Assembly: GCF_035582795.1 (NCBI RefSeq)
Contig: NW_027445436.1
Location: 7,810,770-7,874,769, forward strand
Direction of reading: 5' to 3'
DNA from: Mycteria americana
Lineage: Eukaryota > Chordata > Aves > Ciconiiformes > Ciconiidae
Length of the DNA: 64,000 nt
Below, in pieces: positions 23,100 through 35,860 of this stretch (position 1 is the first letter of the stretch; the number at the start of each line of letters is the position of its first letter). Below the pieces are notes generated by a model. It did no database searches and was not told the DNA's origin. It worked only from the letters and a program-made list of their open reading frames with translations. The translations under genes and the position numbers were made by a program.

Positions 23100-23800
23100 C
23101 TACTGCCACACTGAGTCAGCTCGTCAGGGCAACTCAGAATTACGAAACGAGCTACGTCCACCTCCCGGGTCGGCTCTCAGCATCACAACAGGGAGGAGCC
23201 GTGGAGGAGACGACGCAGAAGGTTTCTTCACCACTCTCGATAGCCTCAGTTAGCAGCGGCCCTTCACAAGGCCGGGCCAGCCCCGATACTCGCCCAACAG
23301 TGCCGAGAACAACCCGGATAAGCAGAAGCTGCTTTGTCATCGCGAAGGGCCCTCACCCTCCAGCGTGGGAGGCAGAAACCACAGGCCAGGGCTCTTCCCC
23401 CGGCTGCGCTCCCCACTCACCACCCCCAACCCCTCACCTGCTGGATGCTGCTGGTCTCAGGCACAGCAAACTCTTCCTTCTCCTTGGGAGTCTTCACCGT
23501 GATTTTGATGATCCGCGGCTCGGCAGCAGCAAAGCCCTGAGCAGAGGACTCAGAGGAGCTGTGGGCCCCCGCGGAGCTCTCCGCGCTCTCCGACATGGCG
23601 GGTAAGGCCTGACTCGCTACAACCGCACGGTTCTAGGCGAGTCCTCTGCGCCGCGGCCTCACTACTAAAGCGGCGGACAGAAACAACCCAGCTCACCCGC
23701 GGCGCGCACTGATGACGCCCCGAACCAGGGAAGTTACTAGAAAGGGGGAGCTGTCTCCCCGGGCGTGGGTTCGCCTTCGGCGCGCTTGCGCGCTAGGGGC
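23100..23800 (-). promoter_or_regulatory. UBQLN1: CpG-rich promoter region of UBQLN1
   Basis: Base composition changes sharply here. The 23.1-23.8 kb stretch is rich in CG dinucleotides in an otherwise AT-rich window and overlaps exon 1. Just upstream of the ATG on the minus strand are GC-box-like and TGACG (CRE-like) motifs (the plus strand reads tgatgacgcc near 23711) and a CG-dense run near 23770-23810. No TATA box is evident, as is usual for a housekeeping gene promoter. The transcription start was not determined. GKAP1 lies upstream in the same direction, so this is not an obvious bidirectional promoter. Confidence 0.75.
23438..23596 (-). CDS. UBQLN1: UBQLN1 coding exon 1 (start of ubiquilin-1)
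   Basis: This is the first coding exon of ubiquilin-1, 53 codons from ATG at 23596 to a CAG|GTGAGG donor at 23438. A Ser/Ala/Glu-rich low-complexity N-terminus of about 26 residues is followed by the first strands of the UBL domain, with the motif [17 protein letters not shown], a ubiquilin signature. The ATG is in a reasonable context (CCGCCATGT), and the frame runs in phase 0 into exon 2 at 525. The exon is GC-rich and sits in the CpG-rich region at about 23.1-23.8 kb. The reading frame is clean, unlike the neighbouring GKAP1. A long open frame on the opposite strand here is a shadow of this exon. Family identity is near certain. The choice of UBQLN1 over UBQLN2/4 rests on synteny. Confidence 0.94.
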
Positions 23801-25479
23801 GGTAGTTTGAAGATTTTAAATCTTAAAAAGAGACAGTGACAAATAGTTCCTTAAACTGCCATATGGAAGTTTTAAATTTACTTTCGGATATAGTTAGGTG
23901 ACTTCAGTACTCTGAAGTTCCAAGTAAATACATTAAAAATGTCATTATGAGTTTTACAATATTAAAGTGTTGCTGTCCTACATATAATTACACTATTACT
24001 TCCATATAATATAATACACAATGATATTGTATGAAGTAACAAAGCCGTGCCATGACCTGTATGACGTTCATGTTAAAAAGAGAGGGAGAAAAATTATATA
24101 CAGCTTCTGAACCTATGTAAAGAGAGATCATAAAATTGCATTTTGCTTCTAGGTTACTTGTTTAGCATCAGCTTAAGGGTAAAACTTAATATCTCAAAGA
24201 ACAACCTTTTACTACTTTAAAAATAGAATTACTATGGAAGTATTCCATAGCTGGGAATCAGATTTTCCTCAAACTTGGACAAAAAAAAAGACACACACAC
24301 ACACACCCCCATACTGCCCCCCCTTAATCCATACTTAAATTTAGTATCACCAAATTAGGTCCTTTCCCAATTAGTGGGACATTAGTGATTTTCCTATCCA
24401 TCAGATAGGAAATTCCAGATTCCTATCCCTGTTTTAGTATCAAATATATGGATGGCTTCGAATTCTAGAGTCAAATGTCCTTCCTCCCTTATCTTTAAGT
24501 TATCCTGGAATTAACTTTTCCTACAATAGTCTGATTCATCAAGTGATTTGTTGGCTTGGTCTACTATTGGGATAATTTCTCAGAAACTATTTAAATTGGT
24601 GCAGTAAATTTTTACTAAACCAATTAAAAACCTGTTAAAAGGTTTTAAAACTGGAATAGCGAAAAATGGCTAAAGCTTATCCCAAGTTTTGTCTGACCTA
24701 TAGCTTCAATTTGTTACAGTAAAAATTATTTTGGGCATATTTAACCACTGAGCCTTTCCTCGGTCATGCTGTTTCCTTTTCTACACATTAGAACTTGACC
24801 CTACAAAGTGTTAAATTCTGATCCAGCAGAGCACTTTGACACATGCTAGTGATACATTATCCTATTGACTGGCAGAATGAGGGCCATTATGAAATAACAT
24901 TTTGCACTGCAATCAAGTAGTGATTTCAAGCAGAAATCAAACAGATCAAAGGACAAGATGTTCCTCATCCATGGCTCTTAGTTTATATGCTAGCTTATGC
25001 TGACTATATCATTTTACACTGCTGTATGGTATTATTACGTGGAGTACAGTTTGTACTGAAATAGCACAAATGCTACCTGCTTTAACTTAGTGGAGATTTA
25101 CAAGTTTTCATGTTTACAAGTCAGATGACAGAATTAATCATCTGTGTTATTTACTGAGAATACCTGATGGACAAAGAATAACTTGCAAATCATAAAAAGC
25201 CCTTAATTAAGCAAAGAGGAAGTTTTAATGGTAGTTTCATCATCTTAATTTTGGTACAGATAAAATGGAAAAGGGAATTTATTTGCCTATACTGAAAGTG
25301 TCAAGGTAGAAAATACCCTGAGACATGACAACATGCTTGTGTGTTCAAATTGAGATAGTTCAGAATACAGCTTATATGCAATGCATAGAAAATGAAAATG
25401 ATCCAGCAAAGGATTTTGAGTTCTTACTCCTCCATAGGCTCTTTTTATTTTGAATAAGATCTTTTCACTTTTCATTTCA
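23801..25479. other. Intergenic, upstream of UBQLN1
   Basis: Ordinary AT-rich intergenic sequence with a short (CA)n run at about 24291-24306. No gene is seen. Confidence 0.5.
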
Positions 25480-26139
25480 TCTGGGGGTTTGGGTTGATGG
25501 CAAGTTGAATATGAGTCAACAGTGTGCCCTGGCAGCCAAAAGGGCCAACCGTGTCCTGGGGTGCATCAAGCACGGCATAGCTAGCCGGTCGAGGGAGGTG
25601 ATTGTCCCACTCTACACTGCACTGGTGTGGCTCCACCTTGAGTACTGGGTGCAGTTTTGGGCACCTCAATATAAGAAGGACATCAAACTATTACAGAGGA
25701 GGGTGACCAAGATGGTGAAAGGTCTTGAGGGCTAGATTTACGAGGAGCAGCTGAGGTCACTTGGTTTGTTCAGCTTGGAGAAGAGAAGGCTGAGGGGTGA
25801 CCTCATTGCAGTCTACAACTTCCTCAAGGGGGTAGGGGAAGGGGAGGTGCTGATCTCCTCTCTCTGGTGACCAGCGATAGGACATGAGGAAATGGAATTT
25901 AGCTGCATCAGGGGAAGTTCAGATTGGACCTTAGGAAAAGGTTCTTCACTGAGAGGGTGGTTGGTCACTGGGACAGGCTCCCCAGGGAAGTGGTCACAGC
26001 ACGAAGCCTGTCAGAGTTCAAGGAGCATCTGGACGACGCTCTTAGTCATATGGTTTAGTTTTAGGTAGTCCTGTGAGGAGCAGGGAGTTGGACTCAATGA
26101 TCCTGATGGGCCCCTTCCAACCTGAGATATTCTATGATC
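25480..26139 (+). mobile_element. CR1 LINE 3' fragment (older subfamily)
   Basis: Forward, 5'-truncated CR1 of about 0.66 kb. It begins in the ORF2 C-terminal region ([20 protein letters not shown], then [20 protein letters not shown]) and ends with the CR1 3' tail (GAGATATTCTATGATCT). Several frameshifts and stops are present, and it differs from the younger copies elsewhere, so it belongs to an older subfamily. Confidence 0.88.
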
Positions 26140-28096
26140 TGCACAACTTTTCTGCATCAACTTCTGATCCTAAAGAATATAATTCAGAATAAGTTTGATA
26201 TTAGAGACAGCAGTTTAATTTTTATACCATTCCTTTTTCCTCACCTACAATTACAGCATTTACTGCAGCAGTTCAGCTTCTTTACGTACAGATGAATAAC
26301 TTTATACAGTACAAAGTGCTTATTAATAAATAGATCAAGACTCAAGCCAGACAGAAATCTTGCACAACTCTCCTTCCAGTGAGGTCTCTCAACTTCAACA
26401 GCCAGGTCAGACCACTAATGTGAACTCTACCAGGTGCTGTTAATGTTCATTAGAAGTCAAATTCTGAGCATTCTTCCATATCATTTAAAATACTTTATAC
26501 TCCTAATAATTCCAAATAATGTAATTTTCAAAATTGTTTCCTTTAATTGTTTCTTGTTAATAGGTATCTGAGAAGAAGAAAATTCTGCCTTCTAATAGAC
26601 CTGATTTACTTTGAGTCAAGCATCTTACCAGTTTTCATTTCACCTTAATTCCCAACTCTGACTAGACATCTCCAGTTTGTGATTTTTTTCCATAGGTAGT
26701 TGATTTAATCAAATGTAGTCACTTAAATTTGAAAAAAAAAAAATCACGCAAACCAAAACAAACAAAAAACCCACACCCCACACACAACTGAAAATGAAAT
26801 TGCAGTGACCAGAGAATATTTTGTATCAAAATCAAAAGACTGGCTCAAGCCAAGATGAACCGAATTGAGAATATCAGTAAAAGGTTTTGAACCAGTTTAG
26901 CTAAACTCAATTTAAAGTTATACCTTAAGTTAAAATGATGCAATTTGAGTTTAGACAAGGCCTCAGGTGGTATAATTACATTAAAACTTACAATCAAGAT
27001 CTCCAAAGTGTTGCTATAAACTAGACATAACATTCCTTATATTTCTGAACATTAAAACCAGAAGATAACACGTTCACCTTTCATGTTTTTCATGCATAGG
27101 GAAAGAAAGAAAAAAAAAAGTATTAACTTCTACTTTCATATGTCCAAAAGGAAAAAAGAAAGATAAAAGAAAAAAAAAAGAAAGAAAAAAAAAAAGGAAA
27201 AAAAACCCACACAAGATGTGTATTAAGTTTCCCTTCCCATTCCTGAGTTGAGGTTAGGACTCTTGTTTTAGAGTCAATTAAAAAGGTTAAATTGAAAACG
27301 CTACATGCTGAAGTGTAACTGGATAGACAACAGCTATCTTCTACTGTTGTTATGGGGCTCACTTTGTGAATACCCTGCCTTTAATATAGCAAACCACAGG
27401 AATAATGCTTTGCTAGAACCAGAGTGCAACATCCTTGATAGTTCATCAATAATTCCAATAAATGAAATGCTATTATCTCACTTTGAGTGGGATTTGTCTT
27501 TACTCTCTAGAAGACATTAAAGAGCTCCATAAAAGTAGCATTAGACAGGAATAGAGCCCTGAGCTTCTGAACTATGACTGCTAGTTCTTAGCTGGAATCA
27601 CTCTTTCAAAGTCTAGAGATAAAAAAAGAAAAAAAAAACAACAAAAAACCAACAACATTCATCAGTTTGATTATCCTGAGCAGTAGACAGGCAGTTTCCA
27701 ATTGGACTCTACTATCTAAGCATTATCCCTACTTATTTTTGTTGTTTTATTCACACCATTATCTCAGTAAATAGGTGTCTTTCTCTTCCTTCTCTCTATT
27801 CAGGATTTCTGTCACCTCACCTTGGGTCTTGAAATTCTGGTAATTTTTATTTTATTTTTTTTAAAGGCATAATCTTTATTTGCTGAGTCTTCCTATATAT
27901 GTCACTACATACATGATTTACAGCTTATTTCAAAGCAACTAGGACAAATACAGAATACTATTGAAGATTTGTATTGGAAATCAGAAGAGTGACAAATCTG
28001 GCTATCAGTAAGTTATATACACTCACAATCTAAAATGACTCAGATTATGGGAAAATAGCAAGAGAATTGCTAAATTTTCAGAAGAAAGCATACTGG

Positions 28097-28129
<33 letters not shown>

Positions 28130-30056
28130 TCTCTCTCTCTCCCCCCCTCCCTCCCTCTCTCTCCTCCCCCCCCCCCAAAACAGGCTGCAACAACTATAAT
28201 TAGAAATGTGTCTATTTCTTTAGCACTTAAAAACAGAATAAGCTTTTTATGAGGAGATGAAAATGCACTTTTAGAATACAACTTCTTTCTCTTTTTAATA
28301 AATTCCTTCTGCTGCTAATCCACAAGCATTATACAAGCTAATTTTCATTTACGTCAAACTCAATAAGACAAGAAAAAATACTGTTCCACAGTGCTGGGGG
28401 GGGACACGACATGACGACAGACACCTTTTACTGATGCTATGTCAAGGAGGGATAGAAGAGTAATTTCAAATTTACAGGAAGAAAAATTTAAAGAATAGTG
28501 GAAGCCATCTGTTGGCTTTTGTCTTCGAGACATCTGAAGTAATACAGCTTTGAATTCTTATCTCTAAATATAATTTAACAATTTAGTGATGACTTGAAAC
28601 AGAGTGATTGGATTTCAGGAAAAGCTATATCCTGGATTTCCTAATTCAAAATTGCTCACAAATATGAATATATTGAAAGAAGGTATATCTTAAAATTACA
28701 AGCCTTGTTTGGGAAAAAGAAATATTTCTTAGGGAACTGCAGATAATGAAAAACAAACAAACAAAAAGAATTGGAGTTTTTACATTTGAATTAGACTATT
28801 AAAAAGACAGATTACTTTAATCCACCTAGTAATGTTTTATCTATTAGGACAAGATGCTGCAGTTACTATTTGGTCACAGAGTACACAGTTCTGAAAAGCA
28901 GTATCAGTGCAGGTTACACCAATTCTAAAGTGTCGTCAGTCCCAAGGATGCGGTATTTGGAAGTGAATTTTGAAGAGCTGATCAGAACAACCACCACCAC
29001 GCAAACAAACACACACAACCATAAAACCACAACAACCTAGGACAAATAAGTCAGTGAAGCTACAGCAAGACTTCCAGTATTATTATGAAATTTAAATAAT
29101 TTTGGACTATTAGCTACAGTGTCTAATTTCTTGAAGTTTTATTCCACTGTTAGCACCTTCATGCTATTAATTTTCAGAAGTCACTGATAACCATAAAAGT
29201 TTAACAGATTCATGGTATCAAGAAATCAATTGATAAAGACTTTTTTCCTGCTTTCCTATCTCCCAATGAAGTGCCATCTTCATACATATCTTGCTTTGGA
29301 AATTGCTCAGTGCTTCGTTGCATTAAAAAATTTTTTTTTTCTTTTTTTCTAATTTTCTATTTTTAGAACTACAGCTATATTGCTTTGTTTCCTCCTTATT
29401 CTCTTCTCTGGTTCTTTCTTTCCAACTTCCGTGTTCTCTGCTGACTGCCCAGGTACCTAATAGGGATTTGCTAACCCAATTTAAGTCAGGCAGCTCCTAT
29501 TTGTACTCTAATACTTCAACAACTATCCCAATATAAGTAAGATCCCAGGATTTAGTACTAAATTCAGTGCTGCACAAACAATTCTGCATTTTCATAGGCA
29601 TATCACATTCACTAACAGTACACATGGGGCAAAAAAAAATGTTTGAATTTTGTCTCTTAGCACAAGATGAACTATTTACTACTGAGCATGCTCTGAGGCA
29701 AGACACAGGGCATTTTTCAGAGCTAAAAGATACAAAAGCTCTTTTTACATGGTAGTTGCATGTGCTAGCTTCTGCATCTTGCAACTGAAACTCATGTATA
29801 TACACACACAATGGAAATAAAAGGATACAGATGTGCTATACAGGGAGAGGAAATAATGACTGTTGACATTAATTAGATTCAGATTCAGCCACCGGGAGAT
29901 GGCTTTGCATGAGCTGCCTCATTTTTAGTTTTGGTTTGGTGAAACTTTCACCATTTGCATGCTAATGTATTGTATCTTGATAGTCATTAAATGAAGTATT
30001 CTTAATTGAGAATTTTAAGAAAGCAAGAATTCAGACATACAAATGGAAGAGTAAGT
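26140..30056. other. Intergenic, with simple repeats
   Basis: No gene recognised between the CR1 fragment and the GKAP1 3' flank. It contains poly-A/purine patches (about 26733, 27110-27205, 27620) and the composite microsatellite at 28099-28175. Confidence 0.5.
28099..28175. repeat. Composite microsatellite (GT)n-(CT)n-(CCCT)n
   Basis: About 14 GT units pass directly into CT units, then C-rich CCCT/CCTC units and a short C run. This is simple-sequence DNA, and open frames across it (Val/Cys- or His/Thr-repeats) are artefacts. Confidence 0.9.
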
Positions 30057-30062
30057 TTTATT
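30057..30062 (-). terminator. Candidate poly(A) signal of former GKAP1
   Basis: AATAAA on the minus strand, about 220 nt downstream of the ancestral GKAP1 stop codon (30282-30284). Position and orientation suit the gene's 3' end. There is no direct evidence of use. Confidence 0.5.
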
Positions 30063-30281
30063 GAATGATGAAAAACAAATTATCACATTTCAATTAAAGT
30101 TTAAGCTTTGCTAGAATACTAGTTTTCCAGTTTTTCTTTAGCAGAAAGTGCAACAAATCAATTATTCAGAATGTTAGTCAAACTAGTAATTGTTAATTTC
30201 TCTTCAAAAAACTGCATAGTTGAGCAGGGGTTTTTTGTTTGTTTGGGGGTTTTTTTGCTTTGAATCTGGTGGCAGAGGAGA

Positions 30282-30330
30282 TCACCTGCACTGGTCAGAT
30301 TCTGAATGCCTTTTCCCTTTTTTCCCCACC
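30282..30330 (-). pseudogene. GKAP1: GKAP1 terminal coding exon, +1 frameshift
   Basis: After a strong acceptor (polypyrimidine then CTCTCAG) the exon reads GGTGGGGAAAAAAGGGAAAAGG, 22 nt, before codons for HSESDQCR and TGA (30282-30284), the GKAP1 C-terminus. An in-phase exon would have 21 nt here, so a base has been gained in the G4/A6 runs. Read from the splice site, translation ends at an early TGA (30295-30297). Confidence 0.8.
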
Positions 30331-30391
30331 CTGAGAGAGAATTAAAAAAAAGAATGTTTAGCTAATATACTAGACATGACACTTTATAGCT

Positions 30392-32600
30392 TGTCGTGGT
30401 TTAGCCCCAGCCGGCAACTAAGCACCACGCAGCCACTCGCTCACTCCCCCTCGGTGGGATGGGGGAGAGAATCGGAAGAGCAAAAGTAAGAAAACTTGAG
30501 GGTTGAGATAAAAACAGTTTAATAGGTAAAGCAAAAGCCGCGCACGCAAGCAAAGCAAAGCAAGGAATTCATTCACTGCTTCCCATGGGCAGGCAGGTGT
30601 TCAGCCATCTCCAGGAAAGCAGGGCTCCATCACGCATAAGGGTTACTTGGGAAGACAAACACCATCACTCCAAATGTCCCCCCTTCCTTCTTTTTCCCCA
30701 GCTTTATATACTGAGCATGACGTCATGTGGTATGGAATAGCCCTTTGGTCAGTTTGGATCAACTATCCTGGCTGTGCCCCCTCCCAGCTTCTTCTGCACC
30801 TGGCAGAGCATGGGAAGCTGAAAAGTCCTTGACTAGTGCAGCAACAACTAAAACATCTCTGTATTATCACAGAATCACAGAATCATATAGGTTGGAAAAG
30901 ACCTTTAAGATCATCGAGTCCAACCATAAACCTAACACTGCCAAAAACCATCACTACACCATGTCTCTAAGTACCTCATCCAAACGTCCTTTAAATACCT
31001 CCAGGGATGGCGACTCAACCACTTCCCTGGGCAGTCTGTTCCAATGCTTGATAACCCTCTCGGTGAAGAAAAATTTCCTAATATCCAGTCTAAACCTCCC
31101 CTGGCGCAACTTGAGGCCATTTCCTCTTGTCCTATCACTTGTTACCTGGGAGAAGAGACCGACCCCCACCTCTCTACAACCTCCTTTCAGGTAGTTGTAG
31201 AGAGCGATGAGGTCTCCCCTCAGCCTCCTTTTCTCCAGGCTAAACAGTCCCAGCTCCCTCAGCCGCTCCTCATAAGACTTCTGCTCCAGACCCTTCACCA
31301 GCTTCGTTGCCCTTCTCTGTACGCGCTCCAGTACCTCAATATCCCTCTTGTAGTGGGGGGCCCAAAACTGAACACAGTATTCAAGGTGCGGCCTCACCAG
31401 TGCCGAGTACAGGGGCACAATCACTTCCCTAGTCCTGCTGGCCACGCTATTTTTGATACAGGCCAGGATGCCATTGGCCTTCTTGGCCGCCTGGGCACAC
31501 TGCTGGCTCATATTCAGGCGGCTGTCAACCAACACCCCCAGGTCCTTCTCTGCCAGGCAGCTTTCCAGCCACTCTTCCCCAAGCCTGTAGCGTTGCATGG
31601 GGTTGCTGTGGCCCAAGTGCAGGACCTTGCACTTGGCCTTGTTAAACCTCATACAATTCACCCCAGCCCATCGATCCAGCCTGTCCAGGTCCCTCTGCAG
31701 AGCCTGCCTACCCTCCAGCAGATCAACACTCCCACACAACTTGGTGTCGTCTGCAAACTTACTGAGGGTGCACTCGATCCCTTCGTCCAGATCATTGATA
31801 AAGATATTAAACAGAACTGGCCCCAACACCGAGCCCTGGGGAACACCGCTTGTGACCGGCCGCCAACCGGAGTAAACTCCATTCACCACCACTCTCTGGG
31901 CCCGGCCGTCCAGCCAGTTCTTTACCCAGCGAAGAGTACACCCGTCCAAGCCATGAGCAGCCAGTTTCTCCAGGAGAATGCCGTGGGAAACCGTGTCAAA
32001 GGCTTTACTGAAGTCTAGATAGACAACATCCACAGACTTCCCCTCATCCACTAGGCGGGTCACCTTATCATAGAAGGAGATCAGGTTGGTCAAGCAGGAC
32101 CTGCCTTTCCTGAACCCATGCTGGCTGGGCCTGATCCCCTGGTTATTCTCTACATGGCGTGTGATAGCACTCAGGATGATCTTCTCCATCAGCTTCCCCG
32201 GCACCGAGGTCAGGCTGACAGGCCTGTAGTTCCCCGGGTCCTCCTTCCGGCCCTTCTTGAAGATGGGTGTCACATTCGCTAATCTCCAGTCAGCAGGGAC
32301 TTCCCCAGTTAGCCAGGACTGCTGGTAAATGATGGAAAGGGGCTTGGTGAGCACATCTGCCAGCTCCTTCAACACTCTCGGGTGGATCTCATCAGGCCCC
32401 ATAGACTTGTGAGTGTCTAAGTGGTGCAGCAGGTCACTCACCATTTCCCCCTGGATAATGGGGGCTCCAGTCTGGTCCCCATCCCTATCTTCCAACTCCA
32501 GGGGCTGGGTATCAACCCTGTCTTCAGCACAAATCCAAAACATAGCCCCATACCAGCCACTATAAAGAAAATTAACTCTATCTCAACTGAAACCAGGACA
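30392..32600 (-). mobile_element. Solo LTR, family B, split by a CR1
   Basis: Reverse-oriented LTR B in two parts, 30392-30869 and 32510-32600, with the 5-bp target duplication tagct (30387-30391 and 32601-32605) and TG...CA ends. It is very close to the LTRs of the element at 13545-15849. A CR1 (30870-32509) sits inside, flanked by its own 5-bp duplication tatca. Confidence 0.9.
30870..32509 (-). mobile_element. CR1 LINE with intact reverse transcriptase frame
   Basis: A 1.64-kb 5'-truncated CR1 with target duplication tatca (30865-30869 and 32510-32514). The ORF2 frame is open from upstream of the reverse transcriptase fingers to its natural stop near 30954, about 510 CR1 codons: [63 protein letters not shown], then [14 protein letters not shown]. 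It has Gln (CAG) where four other copies have TAG, and Tyr where two have TAG. The endonuclease and ORF1 are missing, so it is immobile, but it represents the least damaged source lineage in the window. Confidence 0.93.
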
Positions 32601-32605
32601 TAGCT

Positions 32606-35315
32606 GCAGTTATTTTCCATATTAAAGTAGTATAAATTAACAAGATAAAGACTCAGGATTTGTTTAAACTGCATACTTTTGTAAAATTATACAAGTATAT
32701 TTATATGGGACACAAACCCATCTGAATACCAGATATCGATATATAAATTAATATAGTCAAGGCACTTATAGGATACACAACTAAGATAACATCTGGGGAT
32801 AAAAACCACACTGGTTTGTTGTTTTTTTTTTTTGCTTGTTTTTGTTTTGAACCCACTCACACATTTTTGGTTGGGTTTGTTTTTTTTTTTAAAGGGCTTC
32901 CTAGTATTTCAAAGCAGTATTCCAATAAAGAAGGCAAATCTAATGTTATTAAAGACACTACCACAAGAAAAGTGGTAGTATAAGAAGGGTTATCCTGGAC
33001 AGCCTGGGAGGATTATAGGAGAGAATAATAAAAGCAGTAATGATGATCCCTGCAAGGTAGATGAGACTGAATTTTCAAAAAAGAAAGATGTGTAAAGATA
33101 ACAGCATATTAGATGGGGGGGGAAGCAAAATGAGCAAGAGGGGGAATGATTTTGTAGTAATTATGAAGCATGAAACAAAGACCAAGGGGTTTTGTCAATT
33201 CTTTTACTCCTATTTTCTTAATTTGTTATTACAATTAATTGCAAAACAGTTATTTTTCTTATTTAAAATTTGCTATCTACAGAGAAAAATACTAAACACT
33301 AGCAAAATCATGGAGAGCAGAGGAAGGCAGAAAGACTGAAATTGTTGTAAGTCTGAACAGAGATGTGAATGAATGACAGTAACAATAGATTTATTTTAGT
33401 TTAAATTAGTGATATAAACACTCAGCTTTTCTGTAAGGGACTGAACAAGAACATATATTTGGGAACTGCTGAAAGACAATTTTAAGAAGGAGCTCACTCA
33501 CTTGTGGTAAAGTGACAAGGGAAAAAAGACAAGAGATTAAGTAGAGAACACCATGTAATGCTAGCCAAAGAATTTGATGTAATCAGAAAAGATTTGTTGT
33601 TTCAGAAAGAGTAATTATGGCTTAATGAGTCAGCTTTCATGAATTTATAGTATTCCAACACAAACAGAGTGTTACAACTTGAAACAAGATTGCTTGCCAA
33701 AGACTATAGGGCTCCTGAAAAGTTTCCATTATAAACTATAGGCTCTCCTTGTAACCTATGCAAAATGTCATAGTCAAAGAAAAATACAGAAGTGTGTTAA
33801 ATAAGCCATGCACAAGTATAAATCCTTATTCTCATGGGACCAAATAACTACACTCTAAGTCCTCAGAAGTTTAAGCAGCATACTATTTATATGAAAGTTA
33901 ACTGAAATTCACTAACGAGATGCATTCGCAGCCAAGTTGAACAAAACAGCATATGCACAATCAGCAAGACACTGATCTTATCACTCATGTTTCAACAGAA
34001 TTTGCTCTGAATCTCCTACAAAGACTTGACTATATACAGAAATAAGATATAGAATATGTGAAAGAACACATGGCAAAAAAAGCCATGAAGTCTGTTAGTC
34101 TAGGTACACACAGTTAGACAGAGTATGAAAGGAATTTGTTGCTTTTGCTGTTTATTTACCAGCGTACTTCAAGAAGTTTTAAAGCACAAAACAGGCAAAG
34201 TTCTACTTGCCAAAACTGTGCTTTAGTTTTGCTACTGTTTTTTCCCTACAATATGAACCACTACAGATTTTTTTTTTAAACCTGAAAAAAATAGAGCTAA
34301 CAGGTCAGTTCAAAGCACATTACTTGATGTAACTGAGACCATCTTGAAAAACAGGTAAACTTACATCTACAGAAAATAAGAATACCTGATATTTTATTAA
34401 TTCTGCCTGCAACAGTTTCACTTTGGATCTTTCTTGCTCTAATGCAGCATGAAGCGTAGTTACCTAAAAACATATAGAATGTTAATTTATAAAATATGCT
34501 TTACATCCACAAGTTTGCCAAATCAAAATAGTTCTCTGTTAGTATTGTGTTGGACAAACAGGCAATACATGCTGGCTTCAAGAAAGATTAACGCTATGAT
34601 TGTGCATGAACTAAAAGTACAATTAAAATATTGCATAATGACAATTATTTCCTGAGCAACATTCATTGGTTTACCTCTATAATGTTATATGAAAGCTACA
34701 AAGTTAGAAACTCTTCCAGGTTTTGGACTCTGCATTAATTCCTGCCATAGAGCACTTAACTGATATAATATTATGCAATACAGATGATCTTATTACATCA
34801 CCCTCAAAAATTAGTAGTGTTCTACAATACTAGGTTTGTGCAAGTTAAGGACTTAAAACTAATAGTCACTGCAAACCAAAACTAAACACAAAAATTTTGC
34901 ATGTTCTCTACTACAGTGGCTTAGTAACAGTTATGTCCATAAATAAATCATTGCTCAGTTAAGTTGGTAAACCAGTCATTTTCAAACTTGAGACTAGAAA
35001 GCAAAAAAAGGGAAAGAAGCACCTTCTTCTGCAGTATCTTTCTGAGCTTCCTAAGCTTGGGTTACCAAACGATGATATTCTTAAAGTGCTGTTGAGGGCA
35101 AAATCCTTTCAGGCATGCTGAAGTATGTCTTTCCAGAAATAGCTCTAAATGTACAATGGTGGAAATTTACATAATACACGTCCTCTGACACATAGTGCCT
35201 GGCTAAGGATGAAATGTAACATTTTTTGCTTGTTAGTCAACCCATCTGTGTGAGCCCCGATAAATTGCATCTTTGAAACAGTCATGAAATTTTATATTAA
35301 GAAATCCTTGCTTAC
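32606..35315. other. GKAP1 pseudogene introns, otherwise unannotated
   Basis: AT-rich intronic sequence with T-rich patches (32822, 32880) around the exon at 34386-34463. No other repeat family or exon was recognised. Confidence 0.5.
34386..34463 (-). pseudogene. GKAP1: GKAP1 exon ([11 protein letters not shown])
   Basis: A 78-nt, 26-codon exon, phase 0 both sides, acceptor TTTTTAG and donor CAG|GTATTC. It encodes [15 protein letters not shown] and then [10 protein letters not shown], matching the GKAP1 C-terminal coiled coil. No damage is seen within the exon. Confidence 0.9.
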
Positions 35316-35386
35316 CTATAAGGTCAGTTCATTTTTGATACTTTGCGATTCATCAACCTGTAGGAGCATTTCTGCTTTGTCTTTCA
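35316..35386 (-). pseudogene. GKAP1: GKAP1 exon ending in a TAG codon
   Basis: A 71-nt exon encoding KDKAEMLLQVDESQSIKNEL with a TGTAG acceptor and a GTAAG donor. The last codon, where human has Gln (CAG), is TAG (35316-35318), so the protein would end here and lose the last 40 or so residues even if upstream lesions were absent. Phase with both neighbours is otherwise correct. Confidence 0.85.
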
Positions 35387-35860
35387 CTACAGAGAGAGAA
35401 AGAAACTAAGTGTGAGGATTTTTCTAGATTTACAGCTCTTCATCTGCAACAGCACTGTGATATTGCTCTATTTCACTGTTTTAAAATAACTCCCGTTTTC
35501 ACTGAGAGAACAGTAGATGTTAATTAAAAAACAACCATTAGTTACCTGTGCCATTAGCAGCAGCTTGAAAAGTTCTGAAGAGTAATCCCCAATGTAGTGA
35601 GACTAATTTGTGCCAGAGCTTAGCACTAGTGACTAAAGTAAACAAAGTACAATTCATACGGCCTAAGGCTTCAACCTTGGTTTTTACCTATGGAAATGTA
35701 ACCAGTAGGTAAGGAAGCTTAAGTAAAATTTTATATTCTGTAACAAAAGATAAGAAAATGTCTCAAGACACAGACAAAAAGGGTGCCTGGAGGCTGTGAG
35801 AGCAAATCAGAAGAAGAGAAGACCCCAGACTCCACGAACAGGATTGGATGAGCAGAAGTG

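Noticed and set aside
23069..23605. 178-codon plus-strand frame across the CpG-rich region
   Set aside because: It is antisense to UBQLN1 exon 1, rich in Pro/Arg/Ser as expected from GC-rich shadow frames, with no recognisable domain.
28067..28281. Cys/Val and His/Thr repeat proteins
   Set aside because: Translation of the GT/CT microsatellite.
35530..35559. Possible 29-nt mini-exon (minus strand, CTTCAG…CACAG|GTAACT) near the GKAP1 exon at 35316
   Set aside because: The flanking GKAP1 exons already join in phase without it, and it would break the frame.
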